Below are positions 21,749 through 33,500 of a DNA stretch of 64,000 nt, piece by piece (position 1 is the stretch's first letter; every line of letters starts with the position of its first letter). This DNA comes from Owenia fusiformis (lineage: Eukaryota > Annelida > Polychaeta > Sabellida > Oweniidae), in NCBI GenBank assembly GCA_903813345.2, contig CAIIXF020000003.1, positions 15,266,931 to 15,330,930 on the forward strand, read 5' to 3'. A program made the translations under genes and the position numbers. The notes below the pieces were generated by a model. The model did no database searches and had not been told where the DNA came from. It was given only the letters and a program-made list of their open reading frames with translations.

Positions 21749-22035
21749 TTATGTAAGGGTATTTAGTTGGGAAATATTAATAACATATTATAGTTAGGTT
21801 TGTACAAGCAGTTAGACAGAATCATAGCTGCAAGTACTATAGTTATCCATGATGTGGGCTTCAAGAAAGTATGAACTTTTTTCAATTTCAATGCCCATTT
21901 TACCTATCTATATTTTAGCAGACTCGGTAAAGAATATTCACAGAATACGTATAAAAGAAATATAAGGGTCCAAAATTGTATAAATGTTTTTGATATTTTA
22001 AAACACGAAACATGAAATGTTTTTCTCAAACGGTA

Positions 22036-22135
22036 TTTGAGTTATTGTCCGGACAGACGGACGGACGTACGCACGTACGGAGCCGTTCTATATATCCCCC
22101 GAACTTCGTTTGATGGGATAATTAAGACCGTGGAT
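22036..22135. repeat. Dispersed GACGGACGG / CCGAACTTCGTT repeat, copy 1
   Basis: The text ggtatttgagttattg, then (ga)cagacggacgg, then tccgaacttcgttngatggg recurs at 36612-36690 and 36758-36815. It is probably the conserved end of a repeat family. Confidence 0.65.
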
Positions 22136-22259
22136 CCCACCATGATAAAGCTTCGGTTTCAGCTAAACCAAGTAATATCTGGATTACAAATATTTTGTCA
22201 TGCGAAGAAATTAAGTTCTGATCGCAATTTTAACCAGATTATGGAGTAACAAAATACCT

Positions 22260-24790
22260 GCTAAACCCTATGGTCCATCAGCCTAAGAATTTTAAACATG
22301 CGCTATGCGATTTATTCAATATAGTGCCATTTTAATCATGTGACCATGGACTTTCCAATACCGAATACAGTCACCTATAGAAAGTCTCGGAAATACAAAA
22401 TCAACATTAGGACTGTTAAGCCGAATTGAATGAAAATTTGGCAGCTACCATTTAAGCTGCATCAGACATTTCTAAAATCCGAACGGAATTGTATTTGCAA
22501 TTGTGTTTAAAAGCCCTATGAACGATTTAAAGGAGAACAATCCTATATTTGGATATAGTATACGATTCCCGTTTGACAAACATGGTGGGGAGAGCTAAGA
22601 AATGGATCAACATAACTACTGATTCCCAAATAGGAAAGAAATGACGAAAATTGTGATGAATTAATAAGCTACCAATAAGACAAACTTGGTCAACAGGAAC
22701 CATTTTGGTCACGTTTGAATAGGTTTTCTAATTACAACAGCGACAAACGATAAGACTCTGCATGTAGGTCTTCTCATCTCAGTGGATGGGTACGAAGGAA
22801 TAATGATATATCATTAATTTAACGTACTATTCATTAAATGGACACTTGCTAATCGTATTGTATCATAATCCATGGAAAATATATGCAATCATTCTTGAGG
22901 CTTCCGCGTTGAAGAAAAACATTTGAAAATGATGTCACGCTTTACAGTCATTTCGTCTAATGAAAAGGATATGAATAGGTACTGTTATATGGATTGTGCG
23001 TTTAATTTGCAAGTTGTCAGTCAATATACCTGCATGACGATCCCCGAGACAGAACATTACAAGTGAAAGAGAATATCGAATATATCGAACGATTCATATA
23101 AAAGGCCCATGCCTGCATATGTGGGTATATATATTAAATCTGGTATTTATTGGACAAGTTACTCTATTGGAGCTACGACGTGGAAATATCTAGTACTTTT
23201 GGAGCTTTAATATGATACAACAGACAGAAAATAAGAATGAAGAATGAAGACAAAAAAGTATTTGGTGGAAAAGAAATAAGAAAGATCAAAATTAAACTGA
23301 ACAACACCATTTACATGTGAGGGATACCACAAAAGAAACAATTACATCATTAACAAAGGCTTAATCTGTACATAACTAGCAAGGTATTTATTCTGATTTG
23401 ATATTAACCAGCGAATTTAATGTCGCAGTTTCCGTGTTAATTTGGATATTAATTTAATATTTAAATGGGCAATGGATCACTAAAGCTAAGAGTAAAGTTA
23501 ATGTAACGTAATGTAGGCAACACCCCCGGGCAACACCTCAACTTATATAAAATTCAAGGCAATCGGACACTTTTCATGTCATACAGAGAAATTGTCATCT
23601 ATAGTCAGGTAGAAAATATATATATCGGGAATTCAAATACATAATTCTGTGCGAATGGCCAGGAAGATATTTAATGTTTCTCGTTTGGGCGATAGATGAT
23701 TTTAAGGGGAAATCTGATTGACTTGGTCCTTCCCAAGACTATGGCCAGTTTTTTCCAAGGTTCTGGTTTTAAAAATTTCCAGGAAGGGCGGTTTTTCACA
23801 ATGTTGGCCCAAAATCACTTGAAAGGCGCTCAAAATGCTGATTGTAAAACTGCCTATTCAAATAGGCCAGAGACATATGAATGTATGTCTCTGAATAGGC
23901 CTATACCTATTTGGATATCTAACATCATATGCCTTTTTGTCTCTCTCCAATATCAATCCATCCTATAGCTTCGCATCTCTTGAAAGCCTATGGTAAAATA
24001 GATACAAATAACAAAAATCGAAAACATGATGAATCACCATATTTACGATATTTTGGAGTGCAGTTCTTAAAAATATATATATTCAAAAAATAAGCTGGTC
24101 TAAAAAATCCAGTGACCAGGAAATTATTTTCGTGGCCTATTTTATCCAAATTATACACTAAATATTCTTAGTAAATGCCACATCGACCTCTAAGGAAATT
24201 AACACATTGATATTATGCCAGAAAAACCACGTGGGAAATATGTTTGCGAATGTATCAATTATGTTCAAGGTTTCTGTTATGGATAGCCATGGTTATTCCA
24301 AAGATTTTCGGACATTTTATAGGCCTATAATATATTGTATTGGCTACACCTTTTGAGTATAAATTTCCTTGCATTTCCATACTTTTTATTTCTTGCTAAT
24401 TCCATACATTTCCATTTAATTTTAAATGTCGATCACTTGGGTATTTTACTAATGGTATATTACCATAATTAAAACATGCCTTGGGAAATTCAATGCTCTT
24501 CACGTATTCATCCTGAATTCTCTTAACAAAGTTGTATTCTAATTTTAATTTTCGACAAAGGAATGGAAAATCTTACACTTAAAGGAGCAGCAAATGACAG
24601 ATAAGTCCATCCTGAATTATCTTGACAAAATCGTATTCTATAATTTTCTAATGGAAAATCTTACTCTTAAAGATGCAACAAAGGACAGGCATAATTTGAA
24701 GGTCACAATATGGCAATGTTTTTCCTTACAGCATTCATATCTAAAGAGGTAGAGTAATAACAGATTTGATGACATTTTAAACTAGTTATC
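22260..24790. other. Intergenic stretch, no gene recognised
   Basis: AT-rich without coding signatures. 23700-23850 resembles the interior of the 21567-21748 MITE (ccaaaatcac, tttttcac), so it may be a decayed relative. Confidence 0.5.
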
Positions 24791-24794
24791 TACT

Positions 24795-24864
24795 CCAAGT
24801 GCAATATTATCTCCAAGTGCAATATTATCTTCAAGTGCAATATTATCTCCAAATGCAATATTAT
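24795..24864. repeat. 18-bp tandem repeat, ~4 copies
   Basis: The unit is TCTCCAAGTGCAATATTA with minor changes. The period is divisible by 3, which creates an artefactual ORF. Confidence 0.85.
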
Positions 24865-25568
24865 ATGGATGAATATTCAGGTAGCGATTTTAGGCTGCAA
24901 CCAAAGAACCCCGAATATTATACAACCCTAACCCAAATCATTTCCCTAAACCAAACCCTAAGATCTTTCGCTCGACCATCTTCTTAAATCTGATCTCCCC
25001 TGAATACATTCCTTCTTTAAATGCAAATTTTGTGTATATTTCAGATGAATTAATTTTATGTGCAGTAAATCTGTGGCTTTAATTATGCATAATTCATGGA
25101 AGTGTAGGCTTCATAATAATATATACAGCCCAGACTACAAAATAAAGGACATGTGTTCATTTTGCGTAAAATGTCTAAACAAAGAAAATGCTTTTAATCT
25201 GAGCATAGTTATTTCTTATGATTTTCAATAGGTAGATCCTGAGATGCATTTAGATAAATAGAATTCCCTGGATATTAACACCTCTTCGTATCGCAACAAT
25301 ATATCAAATAATCGCTATCTGTTTTTATTAATTTATAAGACGAGGCAATAAAACAAATGAAACCAACATGCAAAATAATGGAAATTTACATGTTACTTGT
25401 TGCTAAGAGACACCTGCTGTTGTCATAACTTCTCTCTTGATAATAACTGAATATATTATTTTATTGTCCTTCTTATTCAAAACTGTACATTGATTCTAAA
25501 AATCTGTTAAAATTAGTGATGCAACTATATCAATAATATGTTACAGATTTCAACGATTAAATACGAAG

Positions 25569-25632
25569 ATGGAAGAAATTTAGAATAAGTGTCAATTCGA
25601 CAGAGTCTGGGATGAAGAAGAGGGCTAGGTGA
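25569..25632 (+). promoter_or_regulatory. Two short upstream ORFs before the double GT11 gene
   Basis: An ATG at 25569 opens a four-codon ORF ending TAG, and an ATG at 25612 opens a six-codon ORF ending TGA. Both close before the main ATG at 25669. If transcribed, they could damp translation; the transcript start is unknown. Confidence 0.35.
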
Positions 25633-25668
25633 AGGACGTTATCGAAGATTCAGAAAAAACTATCAAAA

Positions 25669-27606
25669 ATGATTCGAGCTTTCGCCAGGAAGATTCCGAA
25701 CATGACGGCGTGCTTCAAAAGATGCCTGTTCATCCTAGTGCCATTTTCTTTTATGGTCTTACTTTACTTGAGCCTTGGCACTACAATTGTGCAACGTACC
25801 ATGCCGAGTATGAACCAGATGAATCAAGCAAACAATACCCTGAACAAGATTATTAGAGGAGCGGGAAAATATACAGGGTACAGTGTTGGAGGTGCTAATC
25901 CTAACAATTCTGGTACATCTGCACCAAAAGAGAAGCAAACAAGGTTCTTTATTTCAGGCTCATATACTGGTCGCCTCGGGAATCTCATGTTTGAATACGC
26001 CGGCACATTAGGAATTGCAAAATCTAACAATTTTACCATGCTAGTCAACGAGAAACATGAGTTGTATAAATATTTTAATCTTTCAGGCATTAGTACCCCA
26101 AGTGGAAAACCAAATAAAACAGTTCGGATTGGTGAAAACGGGTGTTGTAAATTTACAAGCCGATTAATGGATATTAAACCAAAGAGAAATGTTACAGTTG
26201 GCTTGTACCTACAGAGTTTTAAATACTTTCAGAACGTTTCCATGAAAATAAGACGGGAGTTCACATTCCACGATGATATTAGTGCAACTGCAAAGGAGTT
26301 CATTGCTAATGTTACCAAAATGGAGAAAAATTTAACACTGGTAGGAATTCATGTTAGACGTGGGGATCTTTTAAGCAAAGATAAAATCAAGTTTGGATAT
26401 ACCACGCCAAATACTACATACTTTATCCATGCGATGAATTATTTTAGAAAAAAGTATTCAAATGTGAAGTTCATTGTTTGCTCAGATGATCGAAAATGGT
26501 GGGAGAAAAACATGAATTTGACGAACGTTGTGATATCCAAAGGTACGAAAGCAGAAGAAGATATGGCGATATTGAGTAAATGTGACCATATGATAATCTC
26601 AACAGGGACCTTTGGTTGGTGGGCAGCCTTCTTAGCAAATGGGACAACTATATATTATAACAATTGGCCTGGGGTGAATACAGCGCTGGGTAGACAAACA
26701 AAGCACGAAGATTACTTTATGCCACATTGGATTCCCATGGGTGAAGACGGGCCCCTAGTCAAAATCCCTACCCCCAAAGAATCCTCGAGCTCTGCAAAAT
26801 ATTATATAGGTGGGGCATACACCGGAAGAATAGGAAACCTCATGTTCCAGTATGCAGCAAGATATGCTATCGGAAGGGCCAATAATTTAACAGTTCTCAC
26901 AAGAAATAACAGTGAGTTACATAACTACTTCAAACTATCTGCATTGCGGGCAAAAACAGGGATGCCAGAAAATGATACTCGTATGTTCGAATCAGGGTGC
27001 TGTAGATTCACAAAAAGCTTAACCAAAATTGAACCAAAGAAAAATATAACTTTGCATACATATTTACAAAGTTATAAATATTGGTATAACATTTCTAATG
27101 AAATCAAACGACAGTTTGTATTTAACGAGGAAATTGATAGAAATGCAACGAAGTTTCATACAGGTGTTACTGGAAACGCTAACAACGTTACTGTAGTTGG
27201 GATCCACGTAAGAAGGGGTGATATAGCCAATATGCAAAGATTCATAAACTTTGGATATACAGTTCCAAATTTGACTTACTACGACGATGCTATGAACTTC
27301 TTTAGGAACAAATTCAACAATGTGAAGTTCATATTATGCTCAGATGACATTACATGGTCAGTTGAGAATTTCAAGAAATTCCCCGATGTGATTATATCAA
27401 ATGGGAACTCACCAGTGGAAGACATGGCGATACTAAGTAAATGCGGCCATATGATAATGTCAACAGGATCTTTTGGGTGGTGGGCTGGATTCTTATCAAA
27501 TGGAATAACTGTGTACTATGAAAACTGGCCAAGACTTAGTTCAAAATTATCTCAGCAAGTTGTTAAAGAAGATTATTTTCCACCCGGCTGGATTCCTATG
27601 ACTTGA
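25669..27606 (+). CDS. Tandem-domain GT11 (alpha-1,2-fucosyltransferase-like) Golgi enzyme, intronless
   Basis: 645 codons starting ATGATTCGAG. A short basic cytosolic tail is followed by a hydrophobic anchor (about residues 19-38) and a ~50-residue stem, the layout of a type II Golgi glycosyltransferase. Two full GT11 domains follow: residues ~93-358 and ~377-645. Each has YTGR(L/I)GNLMF at its start, the family motif HVRRGD (228-233 and 513-518), CSDD, and AILSKC.HMI.STG.FGWWA near the end. The linker is only ~18 residues and Ser/Pro/Lys rich. GT11 enzymes move fucose from GDP-fucose to galactose in alpha-1,2 linkage; donor and acceptor are inferred from the family. Many N-X-S/T sites are present. 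Domain 1 resembles the single-domain gene at 55086-56114 more than it resembles domain 2. The usual family length is ~340-370 aa, so a two-domain protein is unusual. Confidence 0.9.
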   Translation: MIRAFARKIPNMTACFKRCLFILVPFSFMVLLYLSLGTTIVQRTMPSMNQMNQANNTLNKIIRGAGKYTGYSVGGANPNNSGTSAPKEKQTRFFISGSYTGRLGNLMFEYAGTLGIAKSNNFTMLVNEKHELYKYFNLSGISTPSGKPNKTVRIGENGCCKFTSRLMDIKPKRNVTVGLYLQSFKYFQNVSMKIRREFTFHDDISATAKEFIANVTKMEKNLTLVGIHVRRGDLLSKDKIKFGYTTPNTTYFIHAMNYFRKKYSNVKFIVCSDDRKWWEKNMNLTNVVISKGTKAEEDMAILSKCDHMIISTGTFGWWAAFLANGTTIYYNNWPGVNTALGRQTKHEDYFMPHWIPMGEDGPLVKIPTPKESSSSAKYYIGGAYTGRIGNLMFQYAARYAIGRANNLTVLTRNNSELHNYFKLSALRAKTGMPENDTRMFESGCCRFTKSLTKIEPKKNITLHTYLQSYKYWYNISNEIKRQFVFNEEIDRNATKFHTGVTGNANNVTVVGIHVRRGDIANMQRFINFGYTVPNLTYYDDAMNFFRNKFNNVKFILCSDDITWSVENFKKFPDVIISNGNSPVEDMAILSKCGHMIMSTGSFGWWAGFLSNGITVYYENWPRLSSKLSQQVVKEDYFPPGWIPMT

Positions 27607-28545
27607 TGACTTCATGTCTTGGGTGTTTCTGTGATTACTTCATGTATGGGCTGTTTCCGTGATAACTTCATGATGTATGGGTTGTTTCCGTGATAACTTC
27701 ATGTATGGGGTGTTTCTGTGATTACTTCATGTTTCTGTGATTACTTCATGTATGGGCTGTTTCCGTGATAACTTCATGATGTATGGGTTGTTTCCGTGAT
27801 AACTTCATGTATGGGGTGTTTCTGTGATTACTTCATGTATGGGTTGTTTCCGTGATAACTTCATGATGTATGGGTTGTTTCCGTGATAACTTCATGTATG
27901 GGGTGTTTCTGTGATAACTTCATGTTTCTGTGATTACTTCATGTATGGGCTGTTTCTGTGATAACTTCATGATGTATGGGTTGTTTCCGTGATTACTTCA
28001 TGTATGGGCTGCTTCCGTGCTAACTTCATGATGTATGGGTTGTTTCTGTGATTACTTCATGTATGGGCTGTTTCTGTGATTACTTCATGTATGGGCTGTT
28101 TCCGTGATAACTTCATGATGTATGGGTTGTTTCTGTGATTACTTCATGTATGGGCTGTTTCTGTGATAACTTCATGATGTATGGGTTGTTTCTGTGATAA
28201 CTTCATGATGTATGGGTTGTTTCCGTGATAACTTCATGATGTATGGGTTGTTTCTGTGATTACTTCATGTATGGGCTGTTTCCGTGATTACTTCATGTAT
28301 GGGCTGTTTCCGTGATAACTTCATGATGTATGGGTTGTTTCTGTGATTACTTCATGTATGGGCTGTTTCTGCGATTACTTCATGTATGGGATGTTTCTGT
28401 GTTTCTGTGATTACTTCATGTATGGGTTGTTTCTGTGATTACTTCATGTATGGGATGTTTCTGTGATTACTTCATGTATGGGTTGTTTCTGTGATTACTT
28501 CATGCATAGGTTGTTTCTGTGATAACTTCATGTATGGATTATTTC
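27607..28545. repeat. Minisatellite abutting the GT11 stop codon
   Basis: Variants of gtgattacttcatgtatggg(c/t)tgtttc(c/t) in 27-30-bp units repeat more than 30 times, starting directly after the TGA. Two unit lengths differ by an inserted atg (ttcatgatgtatggg versus ttcatgtatggg). If the first downstream AATAAA (28833-28838) is used, the array lies in the 3' UTR. Confidence 0.92.
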
Positions 28546-29705
28546 TATAATTACATGTGCAATTACGTGACAGTATGTAATTAAAGTCGATTGATTCCAT
28601 TAACGGTTTTTGTACCATTAGAGAGGTCATTCGTTGAAGGTAAAGGGATGATGATTGAAATTATTGTCACAGAAATGGGAGTTGAACAATAGGTATCTAA
28701 AAATATAAATCTGATAATATAAAATTGATAGAATTACATTTATAATTGATGACTAATTTCTGTAAATGTACTGTGATATGGCTTCTGGATGCTTATACAT
28801 GCCACTATGATTTCACTTTTTATCGCATTTTAAATAAAAACAGCTCATTTTATATTGCAGTTTATAAATTCCAATTTTACTGCATTTGATATATACAGGT
28901 ACAGTATATCAAATGAAAGAAACTAGTCTCATTATTATATGTAAATTAACATGCTTCACTGAATCATGGACCTCTATCTCCATAGGGATATATAGGATGG
29001 AGGTCCATGGTTGAGTTCACGCGGAAATGTAATGCATTTAGGGCTAGTGAATCAATGGCTCAATCAGCTACTAAATTGATCTTTTTTTGCAGAAAAGGAG
29101 TGAGTTATTGTTTCTCATTCAAATTTATTTTTTAAAGGAGCCCAAGCCCGAACAGGAGTATGGTATCATTGTAGCAAAAGCCTAAAAGAAATCGCAATAA
29201 TCTGAATCTAAAATTGCAATATGATATGCCAGTCATTTTTAAACTTTCACTATGTTAAAGTTTGATTTCGAGACAGAATCTGGATTATATGGTTACATAT
29301 GCTGAAAAAAATATGTTGATTATTTCACTGTTTGTTCATTTGTGAGCATAGCTCTTTTCAAACAAGTGTCCATTGTTAAAAAAATTTATGATTGAAAATG
29401 CAAAACAATAATGAAAGCAATCTGGCATTACCCTTTTGGGTTGTAAATCATGATGATGCATGGACAATAAAAAAATCTGAATAAATAAAAATAACTATTA
29501 ATCAACGCAAACTGGACAATTATTTTTTTATTTGTATGCGTAGCAAAGGAGGAATAATTTGCTGTGTGTTCAGCTTTAGCATTGGTGATCCACTCGATTA
29601 CGGTTCGTTTCGGTAACAAAATGTCGGAACATCGAAGGTACGATTTTTCTTTTTTCCTTATTTCACACGTTGTAGGCAGAATCCCCACAACATTTTTATC
29701 ACAAA
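28546..29705. other. Intergenic stretch, no gene recognised
   Basis: It contains a small palindrome at about 28967-29007 (catggacctc ... gaggtccatg), otherwise plain AT-rich DNA. Confidence 0.5.
28833..28838 (+). terminator. Possible polyadenylation signal for the double GT11 gene
   Basis: AATAAA in taaataaaaa, the first clear hexamer after the minisatellite. Confidence 0.35.
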
Positions 29706-29734
29706 CGTGTATCAGTATCATATGTTTAGGAAAA

Positions 29735-30015
29735 TGAACTTCTATGATCAACTTTCACATGTTTCATGTAATTCACTGAAGCTCTATGATCAACTTTCAT
29801 GTAATTTACTGAAGCTCTATGATCAACTTTCATGTAATTCACTGAAGCTCTATGATCAACTTTCATGTAATTCACTGAAGCTCTACGATCAACTTTCATA
29901 TAATTCACTGAAGCTCTATGATCAACTTTCATGTAATTTACTGAAGCTCTACGATCAACTTTCATGTAATTCACTGAAGCACTACAAGTCTACAATTAAT
30001 TTTCATGTAATTCAC
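29735..30015. repeat. 33-bp tandem repeat, ~8 copies
   Basis: The unit reads ctctatgatcaactttcatg plus taattcactgaag. Because 33 is a multiple of 3 and lacks stops, it yields repetitive open frames on both strands (a YDQLSCNSLKL-type 11-mer and a VNYMKVDHRAS-type 11-mer). No evidence of translation. Confidence 0.92.
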
Positions 30016-30142
30016 TGAGTATCTCACTCATAATTTGAGTGTGTTTATAATGACACTATATTGGAGACTTTTTTCAGTTTCATTGAACAAATTAGCCTGA
30101 AAAAGTTAGTTCTCAGCCTCCCCCATTCCTGGCTACATCCAT

Positions 30143-30320
30143 GCCCATTTTAAGCAGGGTTGTGGAGAAAGGCCCATTTTAAGCAGGCTTCATGGAGAAA
30201 GGCCCATTTTAAACAAGCTTCATGGAGCGAGGCCCATTTTAAGATGGATTCCTGGAGAAAGGCCCATTTTAAGCAGGCTTTGTGAAGAAAGGCCTATTTT
30301 AAGCAGGCTTCATGGAGAAA
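30143..30320. repeat. 30-bp minisatellite derived from the BORCS5 3' coding end
   Basis: Six units start near 30143, 30171, 30201, 30231, 30261 and 30291. The unit read on the minus strand is CTTTCTCCATGAAGCCTGCT followed by TAAAATGGGC. The last unit is the genuine end of the BORCS5 coding sequence (…PFSMKPA-stop), so the array apparently arose by amplifying the terminal codons plus the first UTR bases. Confidence 0.88.
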
Positions 30321-30514
30321 GGTTCAAGTTTGTCTTCAGGTGGAAGAACATTGTTCAAACGCTCCATTAGGGCAGTTGTCTGTTCAACGTTCATTTTGAC
30401 TTTGTTAAGTACAATATTTATTTCTCCAATTTTCTGGATTTGTTCAGCATATTTAGCAAACTTTTTCTGTCTTTCAACTATGGATGTCATTAAACTGTGT
30501 GTAATGTAGTCTAT
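30299..30514 (-). CDS. BORCS5: BORCS5 exon 4 (terminal)
   Basis: The acceptor is aatttgctttcag. 71 codons plus TAA. The exon carries the coiled-coil-like [16 protein letters not shown] segment and the terminal FSMKPA, which overlaps the 30-bp repeat. Confidence 0.93.
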   Translation of the reverse strand: MDYITHSLMTSIVERQKKFAKYAEQIQKIGEINIVLNKVKMNVEQTTALMERLNNVLPPEDKLEPFSMKPA

Positions 30515-33500
30515 CTGAAAGCAAATTAAAACATTTACACATTTGCCATCTTTATTGGACACAGTCTGCACTGTACATATGGTACTGAACAGGATTGGCT
30601 TTGGCAAGTAAAATTCCTTCCCAATCCTATGACAGTGCATTAAAAGCAATAACCAAAGTACACTAAGACGTCATAGTCGATTCAATCAACTCTTACATTG
30701 ACAGGGTTAATTAAATAAAAGTTAATGCCCACTGGCGGATCCAGAAGCTAACAAGGGGGGCCCAAATTTTGAATCTGGTAAAAATTTTGGGCCCCTAAAA
30801 CTAAAATTTGAGCCCAAATTTTGAAAATTTAAGGCCTATTTTGGATAATTTGCCTACAAAGGCCAAATTATGCCCATATTTTGTGGCCCTACACCCCCCT
30901 GGATCTGCCAGTGATGCCTGACAACATTTCTTTTAGATAACTGGAGTATTATTGTGATCGAAAAAAACTTTTCATCATGGATAAAAAAAACGTATTTTCT
31001 GTGGCAATTCAATTCACTTTCACATTCATCAGAATTTCCTAAGCAATTACGTTCTTTGTATTAAAATAGAACATGTTTACATTATGTAATTTACAATGTT
31101 TAACAGAATGTTAAGGATTCATCTATTCATAATAAGTCATTACAGACTGATGTATTATTCCGTCTTGTAAATAAAATGTCTCGTTTTATTTACTTTTTAT
31201 CTTTGTAAACTTAATAATCCTTTCCGATTCATTCAAAGGATCTGAATTATTACTTGTAACATGATTTGGATACTCACTTCCATTTACATAACAAATTACA
31301 GCTTTATCTTATATTTTGTGTTTCAGATGTTCATACCATAGTTGAAATTTTGCACGAGTTTAAAATATTTCAGAATACATGACATGAGTTTCTTTTCTCT
31401 TATGTACAGGTTGACCCCAAAACAAATCTTTAAATAGAAGTTATGGGTTCTGTTTCTCTGTAGTTGTAGATTTTTGAAACCTCACCTCTTTTATTCGGAC
31501 ACAGAGGGCATTCTGATCAAAGGCAACAGCCTCAGAGCTCTGACGCAAGTGTTCCTGATACCTCAGACACATTTCAAGCACCTACAACAAATTAAAAAAT
31601 GAATATTTCACTCTTCCATCAAGTTTATGGTCACCTTAACCCCGATGTATCTATATCTTGAATCTGAGATACAAATGGGAAACACAGACTTGACACAACC
31701 AATTAGTTGAGGGACAGACAAACAGACAGATGGATGGACGGACGCACCTAGGCCGACAATATGGCCCCACACTATGTGGTGGGGACATAAAAAATGAACA
31801 TTTCACATTTCATCAAGTTTATGGTCACCTTAACCCCGATGCGTCTATATCTTGAACCTAAGATACAAATGGGAAACACAGACTTGACACGAAACAAATA
31901 TTAGTTGATTTTCATATCATTATGAACCAATTTTTCCCTCTTTGAAGTTGCTCAAAAGTCATTTAATTTTACCAAAAATTAGCAAAGGGAGACACATGGA
32001 CTGGATACAAAACCAATATTAGTTGATTTTCAAATTTTCCTGCCTTGAAGTAGCTCAAAATCCAATCTAGCGATAGCTTTAAGTTTTTACTAAAATCACT
32101 AAAATTACCTGAGTATAAAAAGTACTAATTTTAGTCATTTCCACGCATTTAACATACCTGTCTATAATCAAGCTTATCAAGCACTTCAGGGTCTCTCATA
32201 TTTGGAATATTCAGTGACCCCCGCATGAGAGGCAAAAACACAGGGATAGCATCAAGCTTTAAGAGTTCCGGGTCAATTTGTGTGTTCCCTTGGTTGCCCT
32301 TAGCGACAACCACAAGTGTGTTATTCTTCAAATGAGAATCTTTGTTTGTTTCCTTGTCTCTATGGTGACTAGATTTAGCTTTATCTTTTAGTCTAGGTGA
32401 CGCTTTTGGGCTATCTGAAATGATATAGAAATATTCTTTAAACCAGGAATTAATCTGCTACGGAGAGAGTGTATCTATACAGCAAATTGATTTAATAAAG
32501 AATTAATTTGGTGTCTTTTTTTTCATTTAGTATATTTTTGTGGAAATACATGCACTATATAAAAACATTGGTAAATCAGTAACTGACAAAGACTTAAAAT
32601 TGATTTTGTGACATATTAACGATTATAAGCATTCATGGCATTGTCTGCATTTGCAAACATTGAATATGCGCATAACTTATATGTTATATGAACTTATTGG
32701 TTCACACAAGTCCATTACTATATTGCTGGATAATCAAACATATCAGTGAATTGTTTTTGAATAGATTTTCTAAATAAAAAAAGGTTTGCAAGAATTAGTG
32801 TTAAACATTTGAGATGGCACCTTGTAGAATAATCTACAGGGTGGTCCAAAAAGTGAACATTTGCAACAAACTATATCTCAGTTACTACTTGCATTCATGG
32901 GCTAATATACTGACATAATTTACAGGAAGTTATTGTGGGTGCCATATAGGTCACTTAGCCTTAGTCTTCCAGTAGTTATATGGCATCAACAGACATGCCT
33001 GATTATGAATGTTGTGCTCAATCAATGCTCCATGGTTTGGACCACCCTGTATGTTACTCGGCTAACTGTAGATTGAAGAATGATAATGGGTCACTCAGGA
33101 TAAATCCTGATTGACAGCTCTACACCCAACTAAACCGTTTCCCACCACTCAAGCTTCAGGGTTATAAAAGGATAGAGGGAGGGGGGAGAAGATAAGTACT
33201 GGTCATTTTGATCATGCTTATATTCACTCAACACCTGTCCATTTCTCTCTAAAAGTTACATAAACTTTTTGAATCTCTGACATCCTTTATGTTTTAGATT
33301 AGTATCATGCCTGTTTATTTAATTTCTTGCGAATTCCTCTCAATTTTACCCTCTATTTTATAATAATATATATTTTTTATTATAAAGCATGATCACTGAG
33401 ACCTTTGACTTAAATTATTTAAATGTTTTATTACTGAAGAACATATTCTAGTATTAAAGGGAAACATATGCATTATTTGCGTAAAAAGTGTTAATCAAGG

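Noticed and set aside
25629-25856. 75-codon ORF overlapping the GT11 start
   Set aside because: Shadow frame of the double GT11 gene beginning with GTG.
29707-30018. 103-codon and 82-codon repetitive ORFs as a repeat protein
   Set aside because: Open frames arise from a 33-bp satellite on both strands; no start context, homology or splice support.
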